Source of the DNA: Elusimicrobiota bacterium
GTDB taxonomy: Bacteria > Elusimicrobiota > Elusimicrobia > Elusimicrobiales > UBA9959
Assembly: GCA_026388155.1 (NCBI GenBank)
Contig: JAPLKI010000022.1
Location: 406,977 to 470,976 of the forward strand
Length of the DNA stretch: 64,000 bases
Direction of reading: 5' to 3'
The notes beneath the pieces were generated by a model, which was not told the DNA's origin, ran no database searches, and saw nothing but the letters and a program-made list of their open reading frames with translations. Within the stretch, counting starts at the first letter, position 1, and each line of letters starts with the position of its first letter. Made by a program: the position numbers and the translations under genes. Positions 43,027 to 51,274 of this stretch are shown here, one piece after another.

Positions 43027-44160
43027 ATGACCCTACGCGAGCTGGTTGAAAAATTCTCAAGGCGGACGGAACTTTTCCGGCCCGCTCCGGGGGGCGCGGT
43101 TAAATGTCTGGCCTGCGCCCGCGCCTGCGTAATTTCCGAAAGCTCTTTCGGCTTTTGCCGCGTCAGGTTTAACCGCAGGGGGGAGCTTTTCGCTCCATGG
43201 GGTTACGCTTCGGGTATCGCGCTTGACCCTGTGGAAAAAAAACCTTTTTTCCATGTCCTGCCTGGGGCCAAAGCCCTCTCGTTCGGCATGTACGGGTGCA
43301 ACTTCCGCTGCGCTTTCTGCCAGAACAGCCAAACCGCTTTGCCTGCGGAGGCCGGGGCGGAGTCTGTTTACCCTCAAAAGATCTCCCCGGAAGCCATGAT
43401 CGCCGGAGCCCTTGAAAATTCCGCGCCGCTTATTGTGTCAACTTACAATGAACCGCTGATCACCGTTGAGTGGGCGCGCGCCGTATTTAGCGAGGCCAAA
43501 AAGAAAGGCCTGCGCACGGCATTTGTGTCAAACGGCTACGCCTCAAAGGAGGCCCTTGAATTTATGCGCCCCTGCCTTGATTTTTATAAGGCGGATCTGA
43601 AAGGTTTTAACGCCGAACGCTATTTAGGAATAACAGGAGGAGAACTTAAAAAGGTCCTTCAGGGGATAGAGCTGGTTTACTCAATGGGTTTCTGGCTTGA
43701 GGTGGTGACGCTTGTGGTGCCCGGCTTTAACGACTCCCCGGAAGAACTCGGCGCCGCGGCTTCGTTTATAGCGGGACTTTCAAAAAACATTCCCTGGCAT
43801 GTGACGGCCTTTTACCCGGCGCATAAAATGTCCGACACAAATCCCACCCCGCCGGCAACGGTTCTGCGCGCGCGTGAAATAGGCCTGAAAAAAGGCCTGA
43901 AGTTCGTGTATGCGGGCAATATCGCCGGCTCCGGCGACGCCGAGAACACTCTTTGCCCCGCTTGCGGAAAACTGCTGGTGGAAAGACGCGGTTTTTCGGT
44001 TATCATAAATCTTCTCGGCGGGCGAGGAACCTGCCCCGCTCTTTTGGACCAGTCCAGCGGTGCGGGAAATACAGGTGAGGGGATTAAGCCCCGTTCACCG
44101 TGCCAAAAGGGCGGGGCCTGCCCGGCCTGCGGCGCACCGGTTCCCGGTGTCTGGAAGTAA
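43027..44160 (+). CDS. AmmeMemoRadiSam-system radical SAM enzyme with zinc-ribbon insertion
   Basis: A 377-aa radical SAM protein. The [4Fe-4S] motif is CNFRCAFC in SFGMYGCNFRCAFCQNSQTA, preceded by a Cys-rich N terminus (CLACARACVISESSFGFCRV). A C-terminal zinc ribbon has CPACGKLLVERRGFS and the second half ACPACGAPVPGVW. The family occurs with AMMECR1 and Memo-like proteins; neither partner gene is in this window. Between the two ribbon halves there is an insert of about 28 residues, encoded by the 85-bp palindrome at 44033-44117, in frame. The substrate of the system is still uncertain in the literature I know. Confidence 0.92.
   Translation: MTLRELVEKFSRRTELFRPAPGGAVKCLACARACVISESSFGFCRVRFNRRGELFAPWGYASGIALDPVEKKPFFHVLPGAKALSFGMYGCNFRCAFCQNSQTALPAEAGAESVYPQKISPEAMIAGALENSAPLIVSTYNEPLITVEWARAVFSEAKKKGLRTAFVSNGYASKEALEFMRPCLDFYKADLKGFNAERYLGITGGELKKVLQGIELVYSMGFWLEVVTLVVPGFNDSPEELGAAASFIAGLSKNIPWHVTAFYPAHKMSDTNPTPPATVLRAREIGLKKGLKFVYAGNIAGSGDAENTLCPACGKLLVERRGFSVIINLLGGRGTCPALLDQSSGAGNTGEGIKPRSPCQKGGACPACGAPVPGVWK
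44033..44117. repeat. 85-bp coding palindrome (class C) in the radical SAM gene
   Basis: Ends GCCCCGCTCTTTTGG / CCAAAAGGGCGGGGC (14/15 complementary), 85 bp, exactly as long as the waaA copy. Encodes an insert starting CPALLDQSSGAG between the two halves of a zinc ribbon; frame preserved. Confidence 0.88.
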
Positions 44161-44192
44161 GCGGCCCTGTCATTTACAACATCTCACTTCCG

Positions 44193-44657
44193 CTATCTGA
44201 ACGGGTTGAATTTAAAACCGCGCAGGGGGTTTTCACTTTCTTTTTGAAAAAGAGCGGTAAGCCCGCCGAGCAGGCAGGCGGCTATTACCGGCAGGCCGCA
44301 AAGGCGCGAGGCGCCAAAATTTGAGCCCGCGGCAATATGTAAAAAAAACAATCCCGAGGCCGAGGCTGAAAAGAACAGCACCGAAAAAGCCGAAACCCTG
44401 TCTTTCAGCGATAAAGCCAAAGAACTCGCAAGAAAGTATTGTGCGAGCGCGAGTCCCGCAGACAAGAGCGCGAACTCCGCCGAATCATAGATCAAGGGGT
44501 TTACCCGGTAAATCTTTTCCTGTCCGAAGGCAAAACGAAGGCAGACAAATGCGGCCCGCACCCCCGCCTGCACGGCTAAAAATGCGAAAGCCGTGGTCAC
44601 AAGCGAAAGCCCCGGATAAAGCCATAGGGGAGTTAAACTTTTTAGATATGTGCGCAT
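44193..44657 (-). CDS. Small integral membrane protein, unknown
   Basis: A 154-aa protein with four hydrophobic segments (LSLVTTAFAFLAVQAGVRAAF; FALLSAGLALAQYFLASSLAL; AFSVLFFSASASGLFFLHIA; VIAACLLGGLTALF). No signature of transporter or enzyme. It is on the minus strand, converging with the radical SAM gene with a 32-nt gap. Its 5' side faces palindrome P19. The frame is coherent across the whole length and the hydrophobic pattern is typical of a real polytopic protein, but no family was recognised. Confidence 0.65.
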   Translation of the reverse strand: MRTYLKSLTPLWLYPGLSLVTTAFAFLAVQAGVRAAFVCLRFAFGQEKIYRVNPLIYDSAEFALLSAGLALAQYFLASSLALSLKDRVSAFSVLFFSASASGLFFLHIAAGSNFGASRLCGLPVIAACLLGGLTALFQKESENPLRGFKFNPFR

Positions 44658-44667
44658 GTGCTTGTTT

Positions 44668-44790
44668 AGGCTGAAGTAGTGAATAGCAAGATAGCGAATA
44701 GCTAATAGTGAAGAATAGGGAAAAAGCCAATAGCGAAGCTTTTCCGGTTATTACTATTTGCTTTCTTACTATTCGCTATTCACTTGTATC
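44668..44790. repeat. Intergenic heptad palindrome P19
   Basis: Words AGTGAAT, AGCAAGAT, AGCGAAT, AGCTAAT, AGTGAAG on the left; right arm in reverse complement AGTGAAT, AGCGAAT, AGTAAGA, AAGCAAAT. Longest clean arms of the TAGCGAA family. Lies between era and the membrane protein. Confidence 0.9.
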
Positions 44791-44798
44791 TATCCACT

Positions 44799-45704
44799 CT
44801 ATTCATAAAACCCCGTTCTTTTTAAAAAATTGATGCTGTTTTGCCAGTCCTTGGTCACTTTTATTATAAGCTCAAGTTTAGCGTGACGGCCTAAAAATTT
44901 TTCAATGGCTTTCTGTGAATCTTCCCTGAGGCGCCTTATGCTTCGGCCACCCTGGCCTATTAAAATCGGTTTCTGGCTGGCGCGCTCGGCATGGACGATG
45001 GCGTAAATATGGTCCGGGAGGCCGGGGGTTTCCCTAAAAAGCTCTATTTCCACCGCGCAGGCGTAAGGTATCTCGTCCTGATAAAGCCGGAAAATGTTCT
45101 CCCGTATTATTTCGGCGGCGAAAAACCGCTCCCAGCGGTCGCTCAGCTGGTCCGGAGGGTAATAAGGCGGGCTTTGCGGAAGGGCGGCTGTTATGGCTTT
45201 TTTAAGGGCTTTTATCCCGGTAAGATTAAGCGCGGAAACCTGAAAGACTTCCGTTACCTGCAGCAGCGTCTTGAAATAATCAATCGCGGCGGAGGCCGCG
45301 TCGGGCGCGGGATACAGGTCTATTTTGTTTATCACCAGGTAAAGCGGAACCCTGAGGTTTTTCAACTGGTCAAAAAAAGGAAGTTTGTCCTTGGGGGGAA
45401 GGCGCGGTTCGGTTATCAGCACCGCCAGATCGCTTTCCTCAAGGGCCGCCCTCTTTATAGAGACGGCCATGCTATTCTCAAAAAGATTGCGCGGTTTAAG
45501 GAAACCGGGCGTATCAACGAACACCGCCTGACAATCCTTTTCATTCAGGATGCCAAGTACATTATTGCGGGTTGTCTGGGGTTTGGGCGAAACTATGGAA
45601 AGCTGCGCGCCGCAAAGGGCGTTTAAAAGCGTAGACTTGCCGGAGTTCGGCAGCCCGGTGATAGCGACGAAGCCGGCTTTGAAATTGGCGGGAACCTGTG
45701 TCAA
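44799..45704 (-). CDS. era: GTPase Era
   Basis: A 301-aa GTPase with G1 ITGLPNSGKSTLLNAL, switch region SPKPQTTRNNVLGI, G3 VDTPGFLKP, G4 LVINKIDLY and a C-terminal KH domain (KPILIGQGGRSIRRLREDSQK). Era binds 16S rRNA and helps assemble the small ribosomal subunit. A TTG start at 45704 is chosen because GAGG lies about 6 nt upstream; the frame is open a few codons earlier (another TTG at 45725). Usual length. Flanked by P19 and P20. Confidence 0.96.
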   Translation of the reverse strand: MTQVPANFKAGFVAITGLPNSGKSTLLNALCGAQLSIVSPKPQTTRNNVLGILNEKDCQAVFVDTPGFLKPRNLFENSMAVSIKRAALEESDLAVLITEPRLPPKDKLPFFDQLKNLRVPLYLVINKIDLYPAPDAASAAIDYFKTLLQVTEVFQVSALNLTGIKALKKAITAALPQSPPYYPPDQLSDRWERFFAAEIIRENIFRLYQDEIPYACAVEIELFRETPGLPDHIYAIVHAERASQKPILIGQGGRSIRRLREDSQKAIEKFLGRHAKLELIIKVTKDWQNSINFLKRTGFYE

Positions 45705-45726
45705 TTTATTGCCTCGGTAGACCAAC

Positions 45727-45828
45727 GTGGAGGGGCTAGGGGCGAGGGGTTAGCGGTAAGAGGGGCGCAGAAATATAAGGCAACTCCTTCCCTAAACCCC
45801 TACCCGCCAGCCCCTAGCCCCTATTCAA
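45727..45828. repeat. Intergenic heptad palindrome P20
   Basis: Left words GAGGGGC, TAGGGGC, GAGGGGT, TAGCGGT; right arm in reverse complement TAGGGGC, TAGGGGC, TGGCGGG, TAGGGGT. Core AAGGCAACTCCTTCCCT. Lies between era and the PPC-domain gene. Confidence 0.9.
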
Positions 45829-45830
45829 TG

Positions 45831-46280
45831 TTATTTAAAGAACACAGGATTAGTCCAGAGCGGCAACTGTGTGGCCTTGTCCAGTTTGCGCACTTTCATC
45901 TCGCCTGAAAGTTCCTGTATAAAGATTTCGCAGCTGAATACCATGGTTCCGGCCATCAAGTGCCCGCCGAAAGCGTGTCCCTGGGCGTCCGCAAAGGTTA
46001 TGTGGGCGTGAACCATAGGCTTATCGTCAAAAAGGCTTACATTGCCGCACAGCGAAAGTATTTCCAGTTCCTTTTCCAGATTGATCTTTACGTATTTTTT
46101 CGCTTTCTGGTCATAAACGCTGAAGGTGGCCCGCTCAACCGCTCCCAGGGCGTGAATTACTCCGCAGCGGATCTGGTAATGATGGCAGAAACCCTGAAGG
46201 GCCTGAAGCAGATCATCACCTTTCTGAACGCTGAACATGAAAGTTCTGGCGCTTAAATACGGCTTTTCCTGTTGGGTCAT
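45831..46280 (-). CDS. PPC (DUF296)-domain protein
   Basis: A 149-aa protein consisting of one PPC/DUF296 domain: FMFSVQKGDDLLQALQGFC, RCGVIHALGAVERATFSVYD, HAHITFADAQGHAFGGHLM, AGTMVFSCEIFIQEL. The histidines in HAHIT...GGHL form the metal-type cluster seen in prokaryotic members. In plants the domain accompanies AT-hook DNA-binding motifs, and isolated bacterial forms have no assigned role. It lies upstream of the transketolase gene, separated by a short hairpin, with its stop 2 nt from repeat P20. Confidence 0.85.
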   Translation of the reverse strand: MTQQEKPYLSARTFMFSVQKGDDLLQALQGFCHHYQIRCGVIHALGAVERATFSVYDQKAKKYVKINLEKELEILSLCGNVSLFDDKPMVHAHITFADAQGHAFGGHLMAGTMVFSCEIFIQELSGEMKVRKLDKATQLPLWTNPVFFK

Positions 46281-46319
46281 GTAAATCCCTCCGTTGTCAG
46301 TATACGCGAATCAGACGAA

Positions 46320-46338
46320 TGAGCGGCAATGCCGCTCA
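46320..46338. terminator. Hairpin between PPC gene and transketolase
   Basis: Perfect 8-bp stem TGAGCGGC / GCCGCTCA around AAT. It sits just past the stop of the transketolase and before the PPC gene start (both minus). No clear T-run follows on the minus strand, so this could be a processing or attenuator stem rather than a terminator. Confidence 0.45.
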
Positions 46339-46342
46339 CAAT

Positions 46343-48769
46343 TTATAATTTCGTTCCATTCGCTTTTATATTCGCGTCGTTCGCTGCTTTGCTGCATCTA
46401 AACCGCGCGTAGTCCGTAATGGCTTTTAATTGCGCATCTGCGTCAAGACCGGACTCTTTCATCACCGCTTCCGCCTTGCCAGAGCACGGGTAACGGCCCT
46501 GTTTAAAAGCATGCAGAGTGCGGGCAATGCCTTCCTTTGAACGAGCCCAGAAATACATGGTGGGCAGCGTGAAATCCGTTATCCCCATCGCTTCCAGGGC
46601 GCAATGCTCGGGGTAGAGCGATTCTTTTTCGTTTTCATCCAAAAGTTCGTAAAGTTCCTTGGAGGCCACATAGAAAACATTCAGGTTCAGCCCCATTTTC
46701 CGTATTTCAGGAAGCACCTCATTTACAAAAACAGTGGTAACGCCGTTCCCCTGAAGGACTATTGTGCCATGGCAGGGGGGTTTTTTACGGCTGGCTTTAA
46801 GCAAAGGGTAAATGCCTTTGATGGCGGCTTGCGCCGGCGGCAGGCCGGCTTTTATGCGGTTTATTATTTTCTCCGGCGGCCTTGTTATAAACGGGGCTAT
46901 TACGGCCGGGCGCAGCCTGAGGGCGGCGGCCAGAAGCGGCCAGACCTCCTGCGGCTCCCACGGGGTAAGAGTTATCACGGCGCCCTTAGGGAAATTACCT
47001 TCCAGCAACTGTAACGGCTGGGGATCGGCGTGGGTCGGGCCGTCTTCCCCGGTTTTAACCCCGGAGTGGGCGTTTATCATTATAAACGGGTTATACGCCC
47101 GGCCGTCAAGCGCGCGGCGCATCTGCTGGCCTATGGCGTGTAGCCTCGCCGAGGTGTGTTCAAGCGGGGCTATAAAAGCCGCGTAAGACGATGTGACGCC
47201 TATATGACAGCCGAAACTTGAAAGCCCGGACATTATTGAGCCCATGGCGTCTTCGCAGATGCCGCCCGCGGAAAGAATCCTGGATTTGGAGTTTGAAACC
47301 GCGTTATAAAACCCCTCCGCAAAACCTTTGCCTGCCAAATTCACTCCGGTGGAACCGTAGAGATCGGCCGCCGAGACAATTATCGAACCGGAAGTGGCGA
47401 GGTTCAAGTGGTTCAGCGCCCGGGAGAGCGCTTCTCCGGGTGTTACCACAGAGCCGGGCTCCAGGCGCAATTCAGCCGGGACAACTTGAGGGTCGGCCTC
47501 AAAAGCCGCCTGATGATTCGGGCTTCCCGCTCTTGGTGTACGCGCGCGCGTGTCCAGTCGGGCGCGGGACTCATTTAGCTTTCTGAGCGCGAAAGACGGA
47601 AGAGCGGGAGTGTTTTCAAGCGCCTTTCTCACGGTGAGAAGTGTGTCGCAAAAACATGCCTCAACCGCGTCGTCCGCGCGCGAATTTGAACAATAACGGG
47701 GAATTTTCACGTTGAAGCGGTTTTCAAATTCAGACAGGGCCGCGTAATAGCCGTCTGAAGCAAACTTGTGCCCGGCTCCATGCGACGCGCGGCCTTCTAT
47801 GCCGTATTTCCAGCCCTTTGTCGTACGATAAACAATTGCGGTGGGCTGTTTATTGTCCGAATTGTCAGCGGCAAATTTCTGGGCCGTCAGTATCTGGAAA
47901 AAATCATGCCCGTTCGAAACATGAACCACATTCCAGTCGTTCAGATAGGCAAGTTCGGCGGGGGTCCACTGCACATAATCGCCCGGCTTGGAATTTTCAG
48001 GACAGACATTATTGGAATCGATGGAGGCCTGGTTCCAGTCCACATGCATATAAAGGTTTGAAAGCTGGGCCGTTGCGGCGGAGGCCAGGGACTCAGCCAC
48101 TCTGCCCGGAGTCATGCCGCCTTCGCCCTCCAGCATATGGACTCTGGGGCAGCCGGGGCCGTAAACATCCATGGCCCCGAGCGCAAGCCCCACAGCGGCG
48201 CCAACTCCCGCGCCTGATGCGCCGGTGGCTGTTTTTACAAAAGGGGTAAGCGGGGTGGGATGACCATCCAGCGCTTTTGAATTGAATTTCTTAAAAAGCG
48301 GGGTATCGGCGGAGGGGTTGCGCCTGAAACCCAATAAATCTTCCAGGCGCAGCTGTAATTTTTCCTCCGGCAGACGGCTGGAGTCGGCTATGCGGACTAA
48401 TTCATTTCTAAGCGCCCAAAGGGCGTAAAGTCCCATTGCCTTATGTCCGGCGGCATAGGAGATAAGGTCGTTGTCCGCGCGTTGCGGAGCGAAGAAATCG
48501 TAATCCATCCCAAAAAACAGGAGAGCCTGGGCTATTCTGCCCGAGGAAATGCTCCCTCCCGGATGGCCGGAAGCCGGGACAAAATTGTAAAGTACAGCGC
48601 ACAAAGCTCTGTAAATAAGGTCGATATCTTCAAGCGCCTTTACATCGGTGTCTTCAACTTTGAACTGCGCCGACATGATGATATCGGACACATCGTAATA
48701 GCCGGCGCGCCTGGGCGCAAGGGAAAACTTTGAGGGCTTTACATTAGTAAAAAGCTGCTGTGTGTCCAT
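46343..48769 (-). CDS. Transketolase-like enzyme, long form
   Basis: An 808-aa thiamine-diphosphate enzyme, longer than the usual 620-670-residue transketolase. Early block ASGHPGGSISSGRIAQALLFFG, a TPP-binding region MLEGEGGMTPGRVAES with SIDSNNVCP, then WKYGIEGRASHGAGH, EDGPTHADPQPL (pyrimidine-domain motif), and a C-terminal domain. Overall order fits transketolase; the GDGE motif is altered to GEGG. Substrates would be sugar phosphates of the pentose phosphate pathway, feeding Kdo and heptose synthesis, but the extra length leaves phosphoketolase-like or E1-like alternatives open. The ATG at 48769 is preferred over 48799, which precedes a repeat-like stretch. Confidence 0.82.
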   Translation of the reverse strand: MDTQQLFTNVKPSKFSLAPRRAGYYDVSDIIMSAQFKVEDTDVKALEDIDLIYRALCAVLYNFVPASGHPGGSISSGRIAQALLFFGMDYDFFAPQRADNDLISYAAGHKAMGLYALWALRNELVRIADSSRLPEEKLQLRLEDLLGFRRNPSADTPLFKKFNSKALDGHPTPLTPFVKTATGASGAGVGAAVGLALGAMDVYGPGCPRVHMLEGEGGMTPGRVAESLASAATAQLSNLYMHVDWNQASIDSNNVCPENSKPGDYVQWTPAELAYLNDWNVVHVSNGHDFFQILTAQKFAADNSDNKQPTAIVYRTTKGWKYGIEGRASHGAGHKFASDGYYAALSEFENRFNVKIPRYCSNSRADDAVEACFCDTLLTVRKALENTPALPSFALRKLNESRARLDTRARTPRAGSPNHQAAFEADPQVVPAELRLEPGSVVTPGEALSRALNHLNLATSGSIIVSAADLYGSTGVNLAGKGFAEGFYNAVSNSKSRILSAGGICEDAMGSIMSGLSSFGCHIGVTSSYAAFIAPLEHTSARLHAIGQQMRRALDGRAYNPFIMINAHSGVKTGEDGPTHADPQPLQLLEGNFPKGAVITLTPWEPQEVWPLLAAALRLRPAVIAPFITRPPEKIINRIKAGLPPAQAAIKGIYPLLKASRKKPPCHGTIVLQGNGVTTVFVNEVLPEIRKMGLNLNVFYVASKELYELLDENEKESLYPEHCALEAMGITDFTLPTMYFWARSKEGIARTLHAFKQGRYPCSGKAEAVMKESGLDADAQLKAITDYARFRCSKAANDANIKANGTKL

Positions 48770-48864
48770 AAAAGTTCCGGCGGAATACTGCGGCAACACT
48801 ATATTTTACCAAATTACAGGACACTGAATGTTCGCTATATGAAGCGGGCGGGGGAATACTTCCG

Positions 48865-48893
48865 TTGAATTCCATCGGGCCATGGTGTATACT
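48865..48893 (+). promoter_or_regulatory. Sigma-70-like promoter
   Basis: TTGAAT (48865-48870), 17-nt spacer, TATACT (48888-48893), about 86 nt upstream of the ATG at 48980. A GGAG near 48971 precedes that ATG. Confidence 0.6.
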
Positions 48894-48979
48894 ATAAAAG
48901 AGTTTTCAGTCATTGTGCATCGCAGATGGGGGGATAATTCCGCACTGGCATCAACTATCTTTAAAAATCAGGAGACTGC

Positions 48980-50005
48980 ATGATTTCTTTCACACAACGC
49001 TTAATCCGGAAAATATCATTTCCATTTTTCATAACTGTTCTTGCCGCGGCCATGGCGCAGGCGCAGCCAAATCTTTTAAGTCCGTCCAATAATTCCTTCG
49101 TTGAGACAACGACCCCCGCGCTCCTCTGGGAAAAACTGGAAGACGCAAATGTTTACGTCGTGACTGTTTTTTCAGACAGAAGAGGAGCCAGGCAGATAGT
49201 GAAGTTCACGGTCAGGGGACATTCCTGCCTGGTCAGCGAAGGTTACCTGGAGCCGGGGAGGAAATATTGGTGGACCGTCGCTCCCAGCAGAAACGGCGTA
49301 ATTGATGAACCGTCGCGGATGTGGTCGTTCACGGTTTCGCAGGCGGAAGCTGCCGATCCGGAAACAGCGGCAGAGTCCCAGCCGGCAACAGACACCGGCG
49401 ACAGCAATTCTGAAACTTTTCAAACCGTTGCTGAATCCGGAACACAAAAACCCGCTCAGTGGAGGGATGATGCTCTCGACTCCTCAGTCAGAGTTTCCAA
49501 GCCGAAGCGTAGCGGTTCTCGGTATAAAGAGCCGCAGGAAGACGGAAAGTCTGCCGGGATCGGACTGGGGCTGGGTTTCGGCATTCCTTACGGCATTTTA
49601 GGGGCGAACATTGACATAAGTATGCCGGATATCCCCGACTTAAATGTTTCAGCCGGTGTGGGGACGACAATACTTGCGGGGGTCGGATACAATGTCGGGT
49701 TGAAATATTATGTGATGCCGGTTGACAATACATGCCGTGCAAGAGTTTCCGCCTACTATGGAGTCAACGGGATATTATCTATATTATCCACAGTTGATTC
49801 TAATACGGCTTACACAGGAATTTCCCTTGGACTCGGAGAACAATGTATGTGGGGTCCACATAAAGCGGACGGCCTTGACTTTGATCTCATGATCATAGCT
49901 ACCAGCGGTTTGCTTGACAAATACAACGAGTTGCGTTCAGCGGGCTCTAGTGCGGCAGACCCCGGCAGGGTTAAATTTTCCATCGGCTACCGGCATAAGT
50001 TTTGA
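48980..50005 (+). CDS. Exported Fn3-like and beta-barrel-like protein
   Basis: A 341-aa protein with a signal peptide (FPFFITVLAAAMAQAQ). An N-terminal Ig/Fn3-like domain follows (PNLLSPSNNSFVETTTPALLWEKLEDANVYVVTVF ... KYWWTVAPSRNG), the pattern typical of extracellular Fn3 modules. A low-complexity linker (AEAADPETAAESQPATDTGD) leads to a C-terminal part with alternating glycine/beta strands (AGIGLGLGFGIPYGILGA, AGVGYNVGLKYYVM) that ends in a phenylalanine, as outer-membrane barrels do (GRVKFSIGYRHKF). Probably surface-exposed. It has its own promoter. Function unknown. Confidence 0.72.
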   Translation: MISFTQRLIRKISFPFFITVLAAAMAQAQPNLLSPSNNSFVETTTPALLWEKLEDANVYVVTVFSDRRGARQIVKFTVRGHSCLVSEGYLEPGRKYWWTVAPSRNGVIDEPSRMWSFTVSQAEAADPETAAESQPATDTGDSNSETFQTVAESGTQKPAQWRDDALDSSVRVSKPKRSGSRYKEPQEDGKSAGIGLGLGFGIPYGILGANIDISMPDIPDLNVSAGVGTTILAGVGYNVGLKYYVMPVDNTCRARVSAYYGVNGILSILSTVDSNTAYTGISLGLGEQCMWGPHKADGLDFDLMIIATSGLLDKYNELRSAGSSAADPGRVKFSIGYRHKF

Positions 50006-50118
50006 CATAACAGTTGACTGTTAAGATCGTGCGCGGTTTCGTGTCATTTCCCCGTAATATCTAAAACAACAGCTTGTCTGAAGACCACAGGCATTGATAC
50101 GCCGCCGTCTTCCATAAA

Positions 50119-50148
50119 TTGGAAATGCGCCCGGCAAAATCATATAAT
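50119..50148 (+). promoter_or_regulatory. Promoter for aldolase gene
   Basis: TATAAT at 50143-50148 with TTGGAA 18 nt upstream; GGAGG at about 50170 precedes the ATG at 50180. Confidence 0.55.
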
Positions 50149-50179
50149 TCAAGATAGCCTAAGACCACTGGAGGACAAA

Positions 50180-51172
50180 ATGCAGACGACGGAAACAAAA
50201 CCGGTTTCATACAAAGAGCTGGGGTTTTCAAACACCAGAGAGATGTTTAAGGCCGCCATGAAGGGCGGTTACGCAGTGCCCGCCTACAATTTCAACAATA
50301 TGGAGCAGATTCAGGCCATAATAACCGCCTGCGTGAAAAGCCGAAGCCCGGTGATCTTGCAGGTGTCAAAGGGAGCAAGGGATTACGCCAACGCCACGCT
50401 GCTGCGCTGGATGGGCCGGGGAGCCGTGGAAATGATGAAAGAACTGGGCGCGCCCGTGCCGGCGGCTCTGCATCTGGATCACGGCGACAGCTTTGAACTG
50501 TGCAAGTCATGCATAGACAGCGGTTTTTCCTCGGTGATGTATGACGGGTCAAGCCTGTCCTACGAGGAGAACGCGCGCATAACCCGCCAGGTGGTGGATT
50601 ACGCCCATAAATTCGACGTCACCGTGGAGGGGGAACTGGGGGTGCTCGCCGGCATAGAGGACGAAGTCTCGTCCGAAAAGTCACACTATACCGATCCCGC
50701 GCAGGTTGAAGACTTTGTCAAAAAGACAGGCGTGGATTCGCTCGCCATTTCAATTGGCACCAGCCACGGCGCCTATAAATTCAAAGTGAAACCCGGCGAA
50801 TCTGTCCCGCCTCTCCGCTTTGACATACTTGAAGAAGTTGAAAAGCGGATACCGGGATTTCCCATAGTGCTGCACGGCTCGTCTTCCGTTATGCCGGAAT
50901 ATATTGCCATGATCAACAAATACGGCGGCAAGATGGAGAACGCCGTGGGCGTGCCGGCCGAGCAGCTGCGCCGCGCCGCCAAGTCCGCCGTCTGCAAAAT
51001 AAATATAGACTCCGACGGCCGCCTGGTGATGACCGCCATGATCCGGAAAGTTTTCTCTGAAAAACCGGGGGAATTTGACCCGAGAAAATATCTCGGCCCC
51101 GCCCGCGAAGAGCTGGTCAAGATGTACATGGCCAAGAATAAGGATGTGCTGGGCTCAGCGGGAAGGGTATAA
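50180..51172 (+). CDS. fba: Class II fructose-bisphosphate aldolase
   Basis: A 330-aa zinc aldolase of the FbaA/FbaB type: AAMKGGYAVPAYNFNNMEQIQ, LHLDHGDSFELC (zinc His and Asp), EGELGVLAGIEDEVS, SLAISIGTSHGAYKF and PIVLHGSSSV. It cleaves fructose 1,6-bisphosphate (or a ketose bisphosphate such as tagatose bisphosphate) in glycolysis or gluconeogenesis. GGAGG ribosome-binding site and a TATAAT -10 precede it. Its stop TAA is followed by GAACGGCAG, the boundary of element P21. Confidence 0.95.
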   Translation: MQTTETKPVSYKELGFSNTREMFKAAMKGGYAVPAYNFNNMEQIQAIITACVKSRSPVILQVSKGARDYANATLLRWMGRGAVEMMKELGAPVPAALHLDHGDSFELCKSCIDSGFSSVMYDGSSLSYEENARITRQVVDYAHKFDVTVEGELGVLAGIEDEVSSEKSHYTDPAQVEDFVKKTGVDSLAISIGTSHGAYKFKVKPGESVPPLRFDILEEVEKRIPGFPIVLHGSSSVMPEYIAMINKYGGKMENAVGVPAEQLRRAAKSAVCKINIDSDGRLVMTAMIRKVFSEKPGEFDPRKYLGPAREELVKMYMAKNKDVLGSAGRV

Positions 51173-51267
51173 GAACGGCAGGGAATAGGGGCTAGCGGAT
51201 AGGGATTAGAACCAAGAAATAAGGAACTCCTTCCCTAATCGCTATTCGCTATTCTCTATCCCCTGTA
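51173..51267. repeat. Intergenic heptad palindrome P21
   Basis: Left words CAGGGAA, TAGGGGC, TAGCGGA, TAGGGAT, TAG; right arm in reverse complement CAGGGGA, TAGAGAA, TAGCGAA, TAGCGAT, TAG. Core AAGGAACTCCTTCCCT. Word phase matches on both arms despite mismatches, one of the best examples. Confidence 0.92.
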
Positions 51268-51274
51268 ATTTACT

